A stretch of 64,000 nt of DNA from Salibacterium halotolerans (GCF_900115625.1 NZ_FOXD01000005.1:111611-175610), one strand, 5' to 3'. Shown: positions 47,394-57,796, numbered from the stretch's first letter. A program made the numbers and translations. Notes: a model not told the origin generated them from the letters alone.

Positions 47394-47846
47394 ATGAGTC
47401 ACCCTGAAAACAGCTATGATTCCGCTCTGAAAACGATGGTTGTGCTGTCAAAGGCTTATCATTCCATAGAAAAGACACTCTCGCAGGATATGAAAAATCA
47501 TGGACTGAACCCTAATGCTTTTGCGGTGCTTGAACTGTTGTATCATAAGGGCAGTCAGCCAATTCAACACATTGGGAAGCGTATTCTGATAACGAGTGGG
47601 AGCATGACCTATGTTATTGATAAACTGGAAAAACAGGGGCTTCTGACGAGGGAGCGCTGCCCGGAAGACCGGCGTGTGATTTATGCTGTGATTACAGAGG
47701 AAGGACAAACACTGATGGACCGCATTTTTCCAAAACACGCGGCACGCATTCAGGACTTGTTTTCTGTTTTATCCGATGAAGAGAAGGAGCAGCTTATCCC
47801 CATGCTGAAAAAACTGGGTATCGCTGCGGAAGATTACTCTGCATAG
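47394..47846 (+). CDS. MarR-family regulator, MhqR-like
   Basis: The 150-residue protein has a MarR winged helix: helices around GLNPNAFAVLELLYHKGSQP, recognition region GKRILITSGSMTYVIDKLEK, and the wing with ERCPEDRRVIYAVIT. The pattern recalls MhqR of Bacillus subtilis, a repressor of quinone-resistance genes. It is followed directly by a flavodoxin-type quinone reductase, and its promoter carries a palindrome, so it probably represses itself and that gene. Confidence 0.85.
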   Translation: MSHPENSYDSALKTMVVLSKAYHSIEKTLSQDMKNHGLNPNAFAVLELLYHKGSQPIQHIGKRILITSGSMTYVIDKLEKQGLLTRERCPEDRRVIYAVITEEGQTLMDRIFPKHAARIQDLFSVLSDEEKEQLIPMLKKLGIAAEDYSA

Positions 47847-47972
47847 GAGGTGGTACGATACGTACTACACTGGGTAAAAGGTGAGCATGACATCATGATT
47901 CAATCGAGGAGGACTGGAAGATTAACCATGGGCTTATTTGATATGTTTAAAACAAAAAGGAGCGATGAAACA

Positions 47973-48587
47973 ATGACAGCAGTTAACATAGCAATTGTGT
48001 ATTACAGTTCCACAGGTACCAACTATAGAATGGCCAAATGGGCTGAAGAAGCGGCCAAAGAAGCAGGCGCGAACGTTTATGTTGCGCGCACAGCCGAACT
48101 TGCCCCGCAGGCGGCTATTGAATCCAACCCGGCCTGGAAAGCGCATCTGGAAGAAACAAAAGACATCCCGGAAGCGAAGCCGGAAGACCTTGACTGGGCT
48201 GATGCCATTCTGTTCAGCATGCCGACCCGTTTTGGTAACGTGCCTGGACAGATGAAGCAGTTTCTTGATCAGACAGGCGGACTCTGGGGAGAAGGCAAGC
48301 TTGTCAATAAGGTTGTCAGCGGCATGAGTTCTGCCATGAACGACCACGGCGGACAGGAAGCCACGGTGAAAAGTCTTTACACTACGATGATGCACTGGGG
48401 CGCAATCATCGCAGCACCTGGTTACAGTGACCCTATCACATTCAGCACCGGTGGCAATCCGTACGGCACATCCGTCACTGTTGACGGAGAAGGCCAGATG
48501 AAAATGGACATTGAGCCGGCTGTAAAACACCAGACGAAGAGAACCATCCAGGTGGCATCCTGGGTGAAAAACGGACAGGAACAATAA
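47973..48587 (+). CDS. WrbA-type NAD(P)H:quinone oxidoreductase
   Basis: From the ATG at 47973 (AAAAAGGAG ten bases before) it gives 204 residues, the usual WrbA size; an ATG at 47928 would add MGLFDMFKTKRSDET. The flavodoxin fold shows the FMN phosphate loop YYSSTGTNYRMA and the WrbA core FSMPTRFGNVPGQMKQFLDQ with GGLWGEGKL. It reduces quinones by two electrons, avoiding radicals. Together with the MarR regulator it forms a quinone-stress module. Confidence 0.88.
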   Translation: MTAVNIAIVYYSSTGTNYRMAKWAEEAAKEAGANVYVARTAELAPQAAIESNPAWKAHLEETKDIPEAKPEDLDWADAILFSMPTRFGNVPGQMKQFLDQTGGLWGEGKLVNKVVSGMSSAMNDHGGQEATVKSLYTTMMHWGAIIAAPGYSDPITFSTGGNPYGTSVTVDGEGQMKMDIEPAVKHQTKRTIQVASWVKNGQEQ

Positions 48588-48603
48588 ACGTCTGACATGC
48601 CGG

Positions 48604-48640
48604 ACCACCGCTTTCCATGGAGGAAGCGGTGGTTTTTTTA
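48604..48640 (+). terminator. Rho-independent terminator
   Basis: ACCACCGCTT (48604-48613) pairs with AAGCGGTGGT (48624-48633), followed by a T7 run. Confidence 0.85.
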
Positions 48641-48737
48641 TGCATACACAACATAAGCTTTGTCACTTATTAAAATTTTTTATAAGTCTATTTATAACTT
48701 TAAATAGGAGGGATTACGGCAATGGGCGAAATCCAAC

Positions 48738-48766
48738 TTGACAGATAGGGATAATAAATATAGCAT
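48738..48766 (+). promoter_or_regulatory. Possible cysJI promoter
   Basis: TTGACA (48738-48743) and TAGCAT (48761-48766) are 17 bases apart, about 125 bases before the cysJ start. The gap 48588-48889 otherwise holds the terminator above and AT-rich sequence; no riboswitch was recognised. Confidence 0.45.
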
Positions 48767-48889
48767 GAACACTAATCCATAGACTGATATGTTTTGTATG
48801 CTCTTTAAAATGCAGTATTTTCCCTTTCATATATACATAGTGGAAGAAAAACTGGATTCCCTATCAATCCTTTGTGAGGTGTATAATCA

Positions 48890-50752
48890 TTGGACCTTCA
48901 AGTGACCAACAGTCCATTCAATCAAGATCAGATTGATCTTTTAAACCGTTTGCTACCGACACTTACAGAACAGCAGAAGATCTGGCTGAGCGGTTATATT
49001 GCGGCTGCACCCGCCGCTGTATCTGCTGAAGCTCAAGCGGTGCAGGCACCTGCTGCACCGCTTGAGCTCGAGTCCCAGCCGCAGGTGCCCGAAGTCTCAA
49101 AAGATGTAACCATTCTTTTCGGTTCCCAGACCGGAAACGGCCAGGGTATTGCTGAAGAACTTTCCGGTAAGCTCGAAGCCAAAGACTTCAATGTCATCAT
49201 GTCTGCCATGGATCAGTTTAAAACCAATGCGCTGAAAAAGGTGGAAAATCTATTCATTATTGTCAGCACACACGGTGAAGGCGATCCACCAGACAACGCG
49301 ATTTCGTTCCATGAATTTCTGCACGGACGGAAAGCGCCGAAACTCGAGAACGTCCATTATTCCGTTCTTGCACTCGGTGACACATCATATGAGCATTTCT
49401 GTCAGACCGGCAGGGAATTTGATAAACGACTGGAGGAACTTGGCGGAGACCGGTTGTATGACCGCGTCGAGTGTGATGTCGATTTTGATGAAGATGCTGC
49501 AGAATGGGTCGAAAATGTCGTGGAGGCCTTAAGTAAAGAAGTGGAACAAAGCGCAGCAGGGGCCCCCCACGCACAGCCACAGCCTGTCGGAGCCGGTGCT
49601 CCAGCTCCGGCCGAATCAAAACCGGCCCATTCCAGAACCAATCCTTTTCAGGCCGAACTGCTTGAAAACATCAATTTGAGCGGCAGAGGATCCAATAAAG
49701 AAACAAGACACCTGGAATTGTCACTCGAAGACTCCGGTCTCGAATTTGCTCCCGGTGACAGTGTCGGAATCTATCCTGAGAATGAACCGGAACTGGTGGA
49801 TAAATTAATGGATGAAATGAGCTGGGACCCGGATGAACTTGTGGTTATTAACAAAAAGGGAGACACCAAAACCGTCCGGGATGCCTTGACAGGCACCTAC
49901 GAGATCACCGTTCTCACGAAACCTCTGCTGGAAAAAGCAGCCCCGCTTTCAGACAATGAACGACTGCACGAACTGGTGAAGGAAGGAAACGAAGAGGCAG
50001 TGCGTGAGTATATTTACGGCAGGGATTTAATCGATCTCGGCCGCGATTTTTCACCATGGAATGTACCGGTCAGTGAATTTCTTCCTATTCTGCGTAAAAT
50101 TCCGCCGCGCCTGTATTCCATCGCGAGCAGCAGCGAAGCCAATCCGGAAGAAGTTCATCTGACCATTGGCACCGTGCGGTATGATGCCCACGGCCGGGCG
50201 CGAACAGGAGTATGCTCCGGACAGTGCGCAGAACGGGCCGAAATCGGGGAGAAACTTCCTGTCTTTATCCAGAAAAATCCGAACTTTAAGCTCCCGGAGG
50301 ACACGGACACACCGATTATTATGATCGGACCAGGAACCGGGGCTGCGCCGTTCCGCGCCTTTCTTGAAGAACGGGAGGAACAGGAAGCAGAGGGGAAAAC
50401 GTGGTTCTTCTTTGGTGAGCAGCATTTTTCAACGGACTTTCTGTATCAGGTGGAATGGCAGCGCTGGCTGAAAGACGGTGTATTAACGAAGATGGATGTC
50501 GCCTTTTCCCGCGATACAGAACAGAAAGTGTATGTCCAGCACCGCATGCTCGAAAAGAGCCGCGATTTCTACGACTGGCTGATGGAAGGCGCCATTGTTT
50601 ACGTGTGCGGAGATGAAGAATATATGGCAAGTGATGTTCATGAGGCGATGAAAACCATTCTGCAGCAGGAAGGCGGCATGAGTGAAGAAGACGCGGACGC
50701 CTACCTTGAAGACCTGCAGCAGCAGAAACGCTATCAGCGTGATGTGTATTAA
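48890..50752 (+). CDS. cysJ: Sulfite reductase flavoprotein (alpha) subunit
   Basis: The start is TTG at 48890 after GTGAGGTG. The 620-residue CysJ passes electrons from NADPH through FAD and FMN to CysI. In order: FMN flavodoxin domain ([16 protein letters not shown] near residue 83), an Ala/Pro linker, an FAD-binding domain with [10 protein letters not shown], and the NADPH-binding end ([17 protein letters not shown], then [11 protein letters not shown]). It forms an operon with cysI, 20 bases downstream, for assimilating sulfate-derived sulfite. Confidence 0.95.
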   Translation: MDLQVTNSPFNQDQIDLLNRLLPTLTEQQKIWLSGYIAAAPAAVSAEAQAVQAPAAPLELESQPQVPEVSKDVTILFGSQTGNGQGIAEELSGKLEAKDFNVIMSAMDQFKTNALKKVENLFIIVSTHGEGDPPDNAISFHEFLHGRKAPKLENVHYSVLALGDTSYEHFCQTGREFDKRLEELGGDRLYDRVECDVDFDEDAAEWVENVVEALSKEVEQSAAGAPHAQPQPVGAGAPAPAESKPAHSRTNPFQAELLENINLSGRGSNKETRHLELSLEDSGLEFAPGDSVGIYPENEPELVDKLMDEMSWDPDELVVINKKGDTKTVRDALTGTYEITVLTKPLLEKAAPLSDNERLHELVKEGNEEAVREYIYGRDLIDLGRDFSPWNVPVSEFLPILRKIPPRLYSIASSSEANPEEVHLTIGTVRYDAHGRARTGVCSGQCAERAEIGEKLPVFIQKNPNFKLPEDTDTPIIMIGPGTGAAPFRAFLEEREEQEAEGKTWFFFGEQHFSTDFLYQVEWQRWLKDGVLTKMDVAFSRDTEQKVYVQHRMLEKSRDFYDWLMEGAIVYVCGDEEYMASDVHEAMKTILQQEGGMSEEDADAYLEDLQQQKRYQRDVY

Positions 50753-50772
50753 ACAGAGAGGGAAGGAGAACA

Positions 50773-52497
50773 ATGATGGAAAATAAACCAACTACTCCGG
50801 CCAAGTACGGCCCGCCCAGTGACAACGAACGAATCAAACGGGAAAGCAATTACCTTCGGGGAACAATCGAAGAATCTTTGGCTGATCCTCTCACAGCTGA
50901 TATATCGGCAGACGACGCCCAGTTAACGAAGTTCCACGGCAGTTACATGCAGGATGACCGCGACCTTCGAAACGAGCGGCGCAGGCAGAAGCTCGAGCCG
51001 TCCTATTCCTTTATGGTCCGGGTGCGGCTTCCGGGAGGAACAGCCACACCCGAGCAGTGGCTGACGATGGACCGGATTGCACATGAATACGGCAACGGGA
51101 CCCTGCGTTTAACGACGCGCCAGACGTTTCAAATGCACGGGATTCTGAAATGGAACATGAAAAAAAATATGCAGGCTATGAATGAAGCCATGCTCGACAC
51201 GATCGCCGCCTGCGGAGATGTGAACCGGAATGTGATGGCAGCGCCGAACCCATATGAATCCGAGATTCACGAAGAAGTACAGGAAGCGGCTAAAAACATC
51301 AGTGAGCATCTTCTCCCACAGACGAAGGCGTACCATGAAATCTGGCTGAATGAAGAAAAAGTGGCGGACAGCTCGGAGGAAGTGGAGCCTCTATATAAAG
51401 ACGTGTACCTGCCGCGAAAATTTAAAATCGGCATTGCCGTGCCGCCGTCCAACGATATCGATGTGTTTTCACAGGATATCGGCCTGATTGCGATCGTGGA
51501 GAACAATATCCTGCAAGGTTTTAATATCGCTGTCGGAGGCGGTCTTGGCATGACACACGGAGAAACAGACACCTACCCGCAACTCGGCCGGGTGATTGGG
51601 TTCTGCCCGGTGGACCATATCGTGGAAGCGGTCGAAAAACTGCTTACAATCCAGCGGGATTACGGCAACCGCTCCAACCGCAAAAACGCCCGCTTTAAAT
51701 ACACGATAGACACCCACGGACTCGATTGGTTGAAAAACGAGTTAAAAGAACGTCTCGGATGGGATCTTGAAGAGGAACGTGCGTATCACTTTGATTCAAA
51801 CGGGGACCGCTACGGCTGGATGAAAGGAAGCAATAACCGCTGGCACCTGACCCTTTTTATTGAAAACGGCCGTATCAAAGACACGGAAGATTATCAGCTC
51901 ATGACAGCCCTTCGCGAAATCGCCAAGGTGCATACCGGTGAATTCCGTCTTAGTCCAAACCAGAATCTTATCATCGGGAACGTAACGAGCCAGAAGAAGA
52001 AAAAAATCAATGAACTCGTCGAGCAGTACGGTCTATCCGACGGAGAGAGAGACTCAGCTCTGCGCAGAAACGCCATGGCCTGTGTGGCATTCCCGACATG
52101 CGGGCTTGCCATGGCCGAATCCGAGCGGTATCTGCCATCCCTTCTTGAAAAACTGGAAGGGACGATGGACGAAGCCGGGCTCAGAGATAATGAAATCACC
52201 ATCCGCATGACCGGCTGTCCGAACGGCTGCGCGCGCTCCACCCTTGGAGAAATCGGCTTTATCGGGAAAGGTCCCGGCAAATATAATTTGTATCTCGGCG
52301 GTGGGTTTGCCGGAGAACGCCTGAATAAACTGTACCGGGAAAATATCGGTGAAGAAGAAATACTAAGCATTCTCCAGCCAATGCTTCAAGAATATGCCAG
52401 AGAACGACTGGAAGGCGAACCGTTCGGCGATTACGTCATCCGTGCCGCATACGTTGACGCTGTGCACGACGGACGTGAGTTTCATGCATCATCTTAA
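50773..52497 (+). CDS. cysI: Sulfite reductase hemoprotein (beta) subunit
   Basis: The 574-residue CysI reduces sulfite to sulfide at a coupled siroheme-[4Fe-4S] centre. The four cluster cysteines are in [15 protein letters not shown] (near residue 438) and [10 protein letters not shown] (near 477). The siroheme-binding [13 protein letters not shown] and GRLGMTHG-like [11 protein letters not shown] segments are also present. The start is ATG 50773 or 50776 after GGAAGGAG. It is followed by a clear terminator. Confidence 0.95.
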   Translation: MMENKPTTPAKYGPPSDNERIKRESNYLRGTIEESLADPLTADISADDAQLTKFHGSYMQDDRDLRNERRRQKLEPSYSFMVRVRLPGGTATPEQWLTMDRIAHEYGNGTLRLTTRQTFQMHGILKWNMKKNMQAMNEAMLDTIAACGDVNRNVMAAPNPYESEIHEEVQEAAKNISEHLLPQTKAYHEIWLNEEKVADSSEEVEPLYKDVYLPRKFKIGIAVPPSNDIDVFSQDIGLIAIVENNILQGFNIAVGGGLGMTHGETDTYPQLGRVIGFCPVDHIVEAVEKLLTIQRDYGNRSNRKNARFKYTIDTHGLDWLKNELKERLGWDLEEERAYHFDSNGDRYGWMKGSNNRWHLTLFIENGRIKDTEDYQLMTALREIAKVHTGEFRLSPNQNLIIGNVTSQKKKKINELVEQYGLSDGERDSALRRNAMACVAFPTCGLAMAESERYLPSLLEKLEGTMDEAGLRDNEITIRMTGCPNGCARSTLGEIGFIGKGPGKYNLYLGGGFAGERLNKLYRENIGEEEILSILQPMLQEYARERLEGEPFGDYVIRAAYVDAVHDGREFHASS

Positions 52498-52512
52498 AAA
52501 CATGGACCAATG

Positions 52513-52541
52513 CAGGGTTCCAAATGGAGCCCTGTTTTTTT
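52513..52541 (+). terminator. Rho-independent terminator of cysJI
   Basis: CAGGGTTCC (52513-52521) pairs with GGAGCCCTG (52526-52534) with one G-U pair, then a T7 run. Confidence 0.8.
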
Positions 52542-52592
52542 GTATAAGAGATCATAAAACGAAAGAACCTAAAACACAAAGGAGGCATCAAC

Positions 52593-52784
52593 ATGACAAG
52601 AGGACAGTCACGAAATAACCAGCACAAACCAAAAGATAAATTGTCCCAGACCCCTGAGAAAGATATTCAGCAGGACGGAATGGATATGGAATTTTCGAAA
52701 GATATCTCTGATCTGGAGGACAAAGAAGCTCAATCAAGGTCCCGTGCTGCCGATAAGCGCGCTCGCGAGCATGATCACTCGTAA
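52593..52784 (+). CDS. YfhD-like small hydrophilic protein
   Basis: The ATG at 52593 follows AAAGGAGG. The 63-residue, charged product contains KLSQTPEKDIQQDGMDMEFS and DKEAQSRSRAADKRA, the pattern of the YfhD family of small Bacillaceae proteins. Function unknown. Disordered by composition. Confidence 0.7.
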   Translation: MTRGQSRNNQHKPKDKLSQTPEKDIQQDGMDMEFSKDISDLEDKEAQSRSRAADKRAREHDHS

Positions 52785-52915
52785 GGCTGTTCCCAAAGCG
52801 GCAGGTACCGTTCATGGGAATATAAGGCATGATAATCCCGTACCAGCCTGTTCAAACTACGAATGTGGGGACCGATTCCCCATGCTTCACTTCGAAGAAA
52901 AAGGGGAATAAAAGG

Positions 52916-53182
52916 ATGAATAACTTTCGCTGGAATGTTCCTTTCATGCAGATGGGCCGCCGCAGAGGCTTTATGGGATGGAACAATCGAAGAAACAGTA
53001 ACTGGGGAAGATGGAGTATGTTCATGACATTACTCGGAGCAGGCGCCGGGGCTGCTTGGTTCGGTTTGAGCCGGCAGGACCAGACAGAAAGAGAGAACCC
53101 GGTGCGGGAACAATTTTCAGACATTCCAGACCGTACAGAAACAGCCTTTGCCCGTGAATTTCTGACAGATGATTCAGAGTAA
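52916..53182 (+). CDS. Small membrane protein, 88 aa
   Basis: The ATG at 52916 follows GAAAAAGGGGAATAAAAGG. The product has an Arg/Trp/Asn-rich head (MGRRRGFMGWNNRRNSNWGR), one hydrophobic segment (MFMTLLGAGAGAAWFGL) and an acidic tail. No family recognised. It is followed by a terminator; it lies between the YfhD-like gene and the BCCT carrier. Confidence 0.6.
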   Translation: MNNFRWNVPFMQMGRRRGFMGWNNRRNSNWGRWSMFMTLLGAGAGAAWFGLSRQDQTERENPVREQFSDIPDRTETAFAREFLTDDSE

Positions 53183-53196
53183 TGGGCAGCGGTCGT

Positions 53197-53230
53197 AAAG
53201 AGATCAGGATGCATTCCTGGTCTCTTTTGT
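53197..53230 (+). terminator. Rho-independent terminator
   Basis: AAAGAGATCAGG (53197-53208) pairs with CCTGGTCTCTTT (53216-53227), one G-U pair, followed by T residues. Confidence 0.75.
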
Positions 53231-53326
53231 TTACCATCATTATATTATGTTAACAAAAGGGGATGACAAGCAGGTATAAGAATGAAAAAGGAAAACATAC
53301 TAACCTTTAGGAAGGAGGGGCAGACA

Positions 53327-54841
53327 GTGAAAAATACGTCAACCGGTTCGGTTTTTTATATAACCATCGGCATTCTCGTGCTGGCGGTGATTCTTGGTGC
53401 TGTTGCACCTCATATCCTTGAGAATGCAACCGCAGCGGCTCAGGCTTTTATTTCGGAACGCTTCGGCTGGTATTACCTGATTGTGGTTTCTCTTTTTGTT
53501 CTCGTATGCCTGTTTATTATCGTGAGTCCATATGGGCGGATAAAACTTGGTAAGCCTGATGATAAGCCGGATTATAATATAGTTACATGGTTTGCCATGT
53601 TATTCAGTGCAGGAATGGGAATTGGTCTTGTGTTCTGGGGAGCAGCAGAGCCTATACATCATTATGCGGTAAATTCTCCCACAGCCGATGTCAAAACACC
53701 AGCAGCCATTAAAGAAGCCATGCGGTTTACTTATTTTCACTGGGGGATTCATGCATGGGCCATTTATGCGATTATCGCGTTATGCCTCGCTTATTTTAAA
53801 TTCAGACGCGATGCGAGCGGCACCGTAAGCTCATCGCTCAGCACCCTCATGAATACAGACGGCGCTGCGGGGAAAACGATTGACATTATCGCTGTGACCG
53901 CAACGGTTTCAGGTGTCGCCACAACTCTCGGTTTTGGAGCCGTACAGATAAATGGCGGATTATCATTCACCACCGCTCTTCAATCCGGATTTTGGATTCA
54001 GTTTGCAATTATTGCTGTTGTCACTGTTTTGTTTCTGCTGTCGGCCTCGACCGGGCTGAATAAAGGGATACGCATATTAAGCAACACCAACTTGGTTCTT
54101 GCTCTGCTGTTATTTGTTTTTGTTCTTATCGCCGGACCTACCTTGTATATGCTGAATTTGTTCACGAATACACTCGGAGAATATATTCAAAAACTCCCGG
54201 CGATGAGTTTCCGGATTGCTCCTCTCACACAGAGTAACAGGGAATGGATCAACAACTGGACGATTTTTTACTGGGCGTGGTGGATTGCGTGGTCGCCCTT
54301 TGTGGGGACATTTATTGCGCGTGTATCCAAAGGAAGAACGCTTCGTCAGTTCACCGCCGGGGTGCTGCTCATTCCGCCTCTTGTCAGTTTTTTATGGTTT
54401 TCGGTATTCGGAGGTGCCTCGATATTACTCGAATCAGAAGGCATTGCAGCCATTTCCGAATTGTCAACGGAAGAAGCGTTATTCGGTGTTTTCGAACATT
54501 ACCCTCTCGGTCTCGTGATGTCTATACTGGCCATCTGCCTCATCAGTGTCTTTTTTATTACATCGGCAGACTCCGCTACCTTTGTATTGGGGATGCAGAC
54601 CTCTAATGGAACGATGAACCCCGCCGTCAAAGTGAAATTCACCTGGGGTATTATGCTGTCAGCAACAGCTGTCATTCTGCTTTATTCCGGAGGCCTGCAG
54701 GCGCTCGAGAATACAATGATCGTTGCCGCCTTTCCCTTTTCCATTATTATGGTGATGATGGTGCTCGCGTTATTTAAGGCATTAAAAGAAGAAAAACCCG
54801 GACTGAAGGCCGAAAAAAGCAAAAATAAGCAAGGAGGGTAA
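53327..54841 (+). CDS. BCCT-family betaine/choline/carnitine transporter
   Basis: The GTG at 53327 follows the strong site GAAGGAGGGG and gives 504 residues; an ATG at 53282 adds 15 residues but has a weaker site. Twelve spans and BCCT motifs are present: FSAGMGIGLVFWGAAEPIHHY (glycine and Trp lining the path) and the signature around FYWAWWIAWSPFVGTFIARV. The family imports compatible solutes such as glycine betaine with Na+ or H+. Three bases separate it from the next gene. OpuD-like, but the substrate is not proven. Confidence 0.92.
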   Translation: MKNTSTGSVFYITIGILVLAVILGAVAPHILENATAAAQAFISERFGWYYLIVVSLFVLVCLFIIVSPYGRIKLGKPDDKPDYNIVTWFAMLFSAGMGIGLVFWGAAEPIHHYAVNSPTADVKTPAAIKEAMRFTYFHWGIHAWAIYAIIALCLAYFKFRRDASGTVSSSLSTLMNTDGAAGKTIDIIAVTATVSGVATTLGFGAVQINGGLSFTTALQSGFWIQFAIIAVVTVLFLLSASTGLNKGIRILSNTNLVLALLLFVFVLIAGPTLYMLNLFTNTLGEYIQKLPAMSFRIAPLTQSNREWINNWTIFYWAWWIAWSPFVGTFIARVSKGRTLRQFTAGVLLIPPLVSFLWFSVFGGASILLESEGIAAISELSTEEALFGVFEHYPLGLVMSILAICLISVFFITSADSATFVLGMQTSNGTMNPAVKVKFTWGIMLSATAVILLYSGGLQALENTMIVAAFPFSIIMVMMVLALFKALKEEKPGLKAEKSKNKQGG

Positions 54842-54844
54842 CGA

Positions 54845-55690
54845 ATGAAAGGGGATCTCTCTTATGGCAAGGATCATACATTTATTCCTGCGTTCTCGGT
54901 GAAAAGCGGAAATACGATTTCCGTGCTCGATGATATTTGGTGTTATACGAATCAGATAGTAAACGTTATATTTATTGGAACTCCCGAAACCGGCTTTGTT
55001 ATGGTCGATGCTGGAATGCCTTATTCCAGCGGCAGCCTTTTGAAAGCAGCAGCTTCCATCTTTGGAGAGGGGAGAAAACCAGAAGCAATCATTCTTACCC
55101 ATGGACATTTTGATCATACCGGATCCATTATTGAATTAATCAAACACTGGAATATCCCTGTGTATGCTCACGAGCGGGAGATCCCTTATCTTAACGGAGA
55201 AGAAAACTATCCAGAACCAGACTCCTCTGTCGAAGGGGGAATGATTGCAAAAATTTCTCCGTTTTTTCCCCATAAAGGAGTAAATATCAGAGAACATGTC
55301 CGTGCTCTACCCGAAAACGGCAGCGTTCCGTATCTGCCGGAGTTTCGATGGGTTCATACCCCGGGGCACACTCCCGGACACATTTCATTGTTCCGGGACC
55401 GCGATCAGACCCTTATCGCAGGAGATGCCTTTGTGACAGTAAAACAAGACGAATTGTATCAAGTCTTCACGCAAAAAATCGAAATGAACGGCCCGCCGAG
55501 ATATTTAACAACGGATTGGGAAGCAGCCGCGAATTCAGTGAAAAAACTGGCGGAATTACATCCGAAAACAGCAATTACCGGCCACGGGAGACCTGTAGAA
55601 GGAAGGGTACTGGAAGAAGGGTTGCCTTCTCTTATGCAGACGTTTCCTTCCTCAGCTGTTCCGGATTACGGCAAGTTCGTACAAGAATAA
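54845..55690 (+). CDS. MBL-fold metallo-hydrolase
   Basis: The 281-residue protein has the metallo-beta-lactamase fold motif THGHFDHTGSI (HxHxDH, about residues 80-90), a downstream His in HTPGHTPGHIS and Asp in IAGDAFVT, then a final GHGRPV histidine. It could be a glyoxalase-II-like, lactonase or related hydrolase; substrate unknown. It is translationally coupled to the BCCT gene (AAGGAGGG overlaps the latter's end), which suggests a linked role, not defined here. Confidence 0.87.
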   Translation: MKGDLSYGKDHTFIPAFSVKSGNTISVLDDIWCYTNQIVNVIFIGTPETGFVMVDAGMPYSSGSLLKAAASIFGEGRKPEAIILTHGHFDHTGSIIELIKHWNIPVYAHEREIPYLNGEENYPEPDSSVEGGMIAKISPFFPHKGVNIREHVRALPENGSVPYLPEFRWVHTPGHTPGHISLFRDRDQTLIAGDAFVTVKQDELYQVFTQKIEMNGPPRYLTTDWEAAANSVKKLAELHPKTAITGHGRPVEGRVLEEGLPSLMQTFPSSAVPDYGKFVQE

Positions 55691-55751
55691 TAATCATGAA
55701 AATCCTTTTCTTCTTACAACAGAGGTGAAGAAAGAGACGTGGAGGAACAAG

Positions 55752-56957
55752 ATGGAAGATAAAAAATGGGACTTGTTAGCACTGGCTTCCATTCCTTTAA
55801 TGATGACGCTGGGAAATTCAATGTTTATCCCGGTCCTTCCGCTCATTGAACATGAAATCAATATTACTTCGTTTCAATCCAGTTTAATCATATCGGTGTA
55901 TTCTATTACAGCCATTCTTTGTATTCCAGTATCGGGGTACCTTTCGGATAAATGGGGGCGGAAAAAAATAATGGTTCCAAGTCTGCTGATGGTTGCTGCA
56001 GGAGGGGCAGTGTCTGCTTTTGCTTCCTGGCAGCTGGACCAGCCTTATCTGCTTATTCTGCTTGGGCGGATAGTGCAGGGAGTTGGTTCAGCCGGCGCGT
56101 TCCCGGTCGTTTTACCTACTGTGGGAGATATGTTCAAACAAGAGGAACAGGTAAGCCGCGGTCTGGGAATAATTGAAACAGCGAATACGCTCGGAAAAGT
56201 ATTAAGTCCTATTATCGGAGCACTTCTGGCTGTGCTGGTATGGTATATGCCTTTTATGTCTGTGCCGGTGCTTTCCATGATCTCGGTGTTTCTCGTTTGG
56301 TTTCTGGTAAAAGTTCCCCGAACGAAGCAGAAAGAGGATAAATCCTTCTCCGTTTTTCTCACAGGAATTAAGAAAACCTTTCTTTTTAACGGTCGCTGGC
56401 TGTGTACCGTTTTTTTCATCGGCGGCATATTGATGTTCGTTTTATTTGGCGTGCTGTTTCATTTATCTTCTCTTTTGGAAGACCAATATCACTTAAAAGG
56501 GTATATTAAAGGCCTATTGTTAGCCGTTCCGCTCCTTTTCCTATGCTCAACTTCCTATTTAAGTGGAAAACTGATTGGGGAAAACAGACAGAAAATGAGA
56601 GGGTTTATCCTTATCGGCGCTGCTCTTACGACCGTTTCCTTAGTTTTTGTAAGAGAAGACATGACCTTACTATGGCTGCTGACGCTGTTATCGTCTGCCA
56701 GTATCGGAATTGGATTGGCTTTGCCTTGTCTTGATGCACTTATTACGGAAGGGATTGAAAAAGAAGAAAGAGGCCTGGTTACTTCCTTTTACAGCAGTAT
56801 GCGGTTTGCTGGAGTAGCTGCCGGACCTCCAATTACCGCCTTACTGATGAAACATCAATCTTCTGTCATTTATTTTGTTTTAGCCACGGCTTCTCTTCTT
56901 ATCATCGCCGCCGCGTTTGTCGGAATCAGGCCTTCAAAAACTTCTCAATCTCCATGA
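55752..56957 (+). CDS. MFS transporter, DHA1 (12-span) family
   Basis: The ATG at 55752 follows GTGGAGGAA and gives 401 residues. Motif A (GYLSDKWGRKKIMVPSLLMV, between spans 2 and 3) and a motif C-like stretch (ETANTLGKVLSPIIGALLAV) mark a proton-driven drug exporter of the Bmr/NorA/YitZ sort. It follows the MBL gene by 61 bases in the same direction. Substrate unknown. Confidence 0.87.
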   Translation: MEDKKWDLLALASIPLMMTLGNSMFIPVLPLIEHEINITSFQSSLIISVYSITAILCIPVSGYLSDKWGRKKIMVPSLLMVAAGGAVSAFASWQLDQPYLLILLGRIVQGVGSAGAFPVVLPTVGDMFKQEEQVSRGLGIIETANTLGKVLSPIIGALLAVLVWYMPFMSVPVLSMISVFLVWFLVKVPRTKQKEDKSFSVFLTGIKKTFLFNGRWLCTVFFIGGILMFVLFGVLFHLSSLLEDQYHLKGYIKGLLLAVPLLFLCSTSYLSGKLIGENRQKMRGFILIGAALTTVSLVFVREDMTLLWLLTLLSSASIGIGLALPCLDALITEGIEKEERGLVTSFYSSMRFAGVAAGPPITALLMKHQSSVIYFVLATASLLIIAAAFVGIRPSKTSQSP

Positions 56958-57113
56958 TGGGGGGGAGCGGCCGCTCCTCTTCTTAAAAGGTTCTTAAGAA
57001 CAGCAGATCGCATGAAGAATGTGAGACTCACTTCTTATTTCTACTGCTGCAGCCAAATTCATGTTTATAAACAAAGGAAAAAGGGGGATGGGATAGCGAA
57101 GGAGGTTGATGAT

Positions 57114-57728
57114 ATGAAAAAAGTCATTTCTGCAGGGTGGGCTGTTTTATTTTTCATTGTTTTTGTTCCACAGATTGAAGCACAGGAAGATTTACTGCAG
57201 CAAGGGGAGAAAGGTCCTGCAGTAACGAAACTGCAGCAGTCTTTAATTTACATGGAATACTTACATACCAATCCCACCGGCTATTACGGTCCCTTAACAA
57301 ACAACGCAGTACAGAAATTTCAAAGCGACTTTGGTCTGGCTGTCGATGGGAAAGCCGGGGAGAATACTCTGCAAAAATTAGATGAAGTAAATAAGCTGGC
57401 CCGGATCGTCCACGGGGAAGCCAGAGGAGAAACATTTAAAGGACAGGTAGCGGTGGCTGCTGTGGTTCATAACCGGATTCAATCCTCTGAATTTCCAGGA
57501 ACGGTAGAAGGAGTAATAACAGAAAAAAATGCGTTCACAGCTGTTCAGGATGGCCAGTATAATTTAGAACCCGACCGCACCGCTTATCGTGCCGTGAAGG
57601 AAGCTTGGAACGGCTATGATCCATCCAAGGGTTCGCATTACTATTACAACCCCGTGCTGGCCACGTCCGATTGGATTTGGACCCGGACCAAAAACCTGCA
57701 AATTGGAAAGCATGTATTTGCTGATTAA
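57114..57728 (+). CDS. Secreted SleB/CwlJ-type cell-wall hydrolase
   Basis: The ATG at 57114 follows AAGGAGG; the frame extends upstream to 57012 but without need. The 204-residue product has a signal peptide (about 1-22), a peptidoglycan-binding domain (GEKGPAVTKLQQSLIYMEYL with YYGPLTNNAVQKFQSDFGL, about 30-85), and a Hydrolase_2 catalytic domain with RIVHGEARGE, whose Glu is catalytic. SleB digests cortex peptidoglycan at germination, but family members also act on vegetative wall. Confidence 0.9.
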   Translation: MKKVISAGWAVLFFIVFVPQIEAQEDLLQQGEKGPAVTKLQQSLIYMEYLHTNPTGYYGPLTNNAVQKFQSDFGLAVDGKAGENTLQKLDEVNKLARIVHGEARGETFKGQVAVAAVVHNRIQSSEFPGTVEGVITEKNAFTAVQDGQYNLEPDRTAYRAVKEAWNGYDPSKGSHYYYNPVLATSDWIWTRTKNLQIGKHVFAD

Positions 57729-57796
57729 CACTGGGATACAGGAAATAACGGAAATACTTCCCTGCTGTGGCTCTTTTGAGAGCTGACTGTCAAGAT

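Noticed and set aside
48722..48748. Eight-codon frame MGEIQLDR after a strong AGGAGGG site before cysJ
   Set aside because: Too short to support as a gene; it overlaps the candidate cysJ promoter and shows no cysteine or other leader-like codons.
56964..56977. Palindrome GGAGCGGCCGCTCC after the MFS gene
   Set aside because: The stem is perfect, but only a mixed TCTTCTT follows, so a terminator is not well supported.
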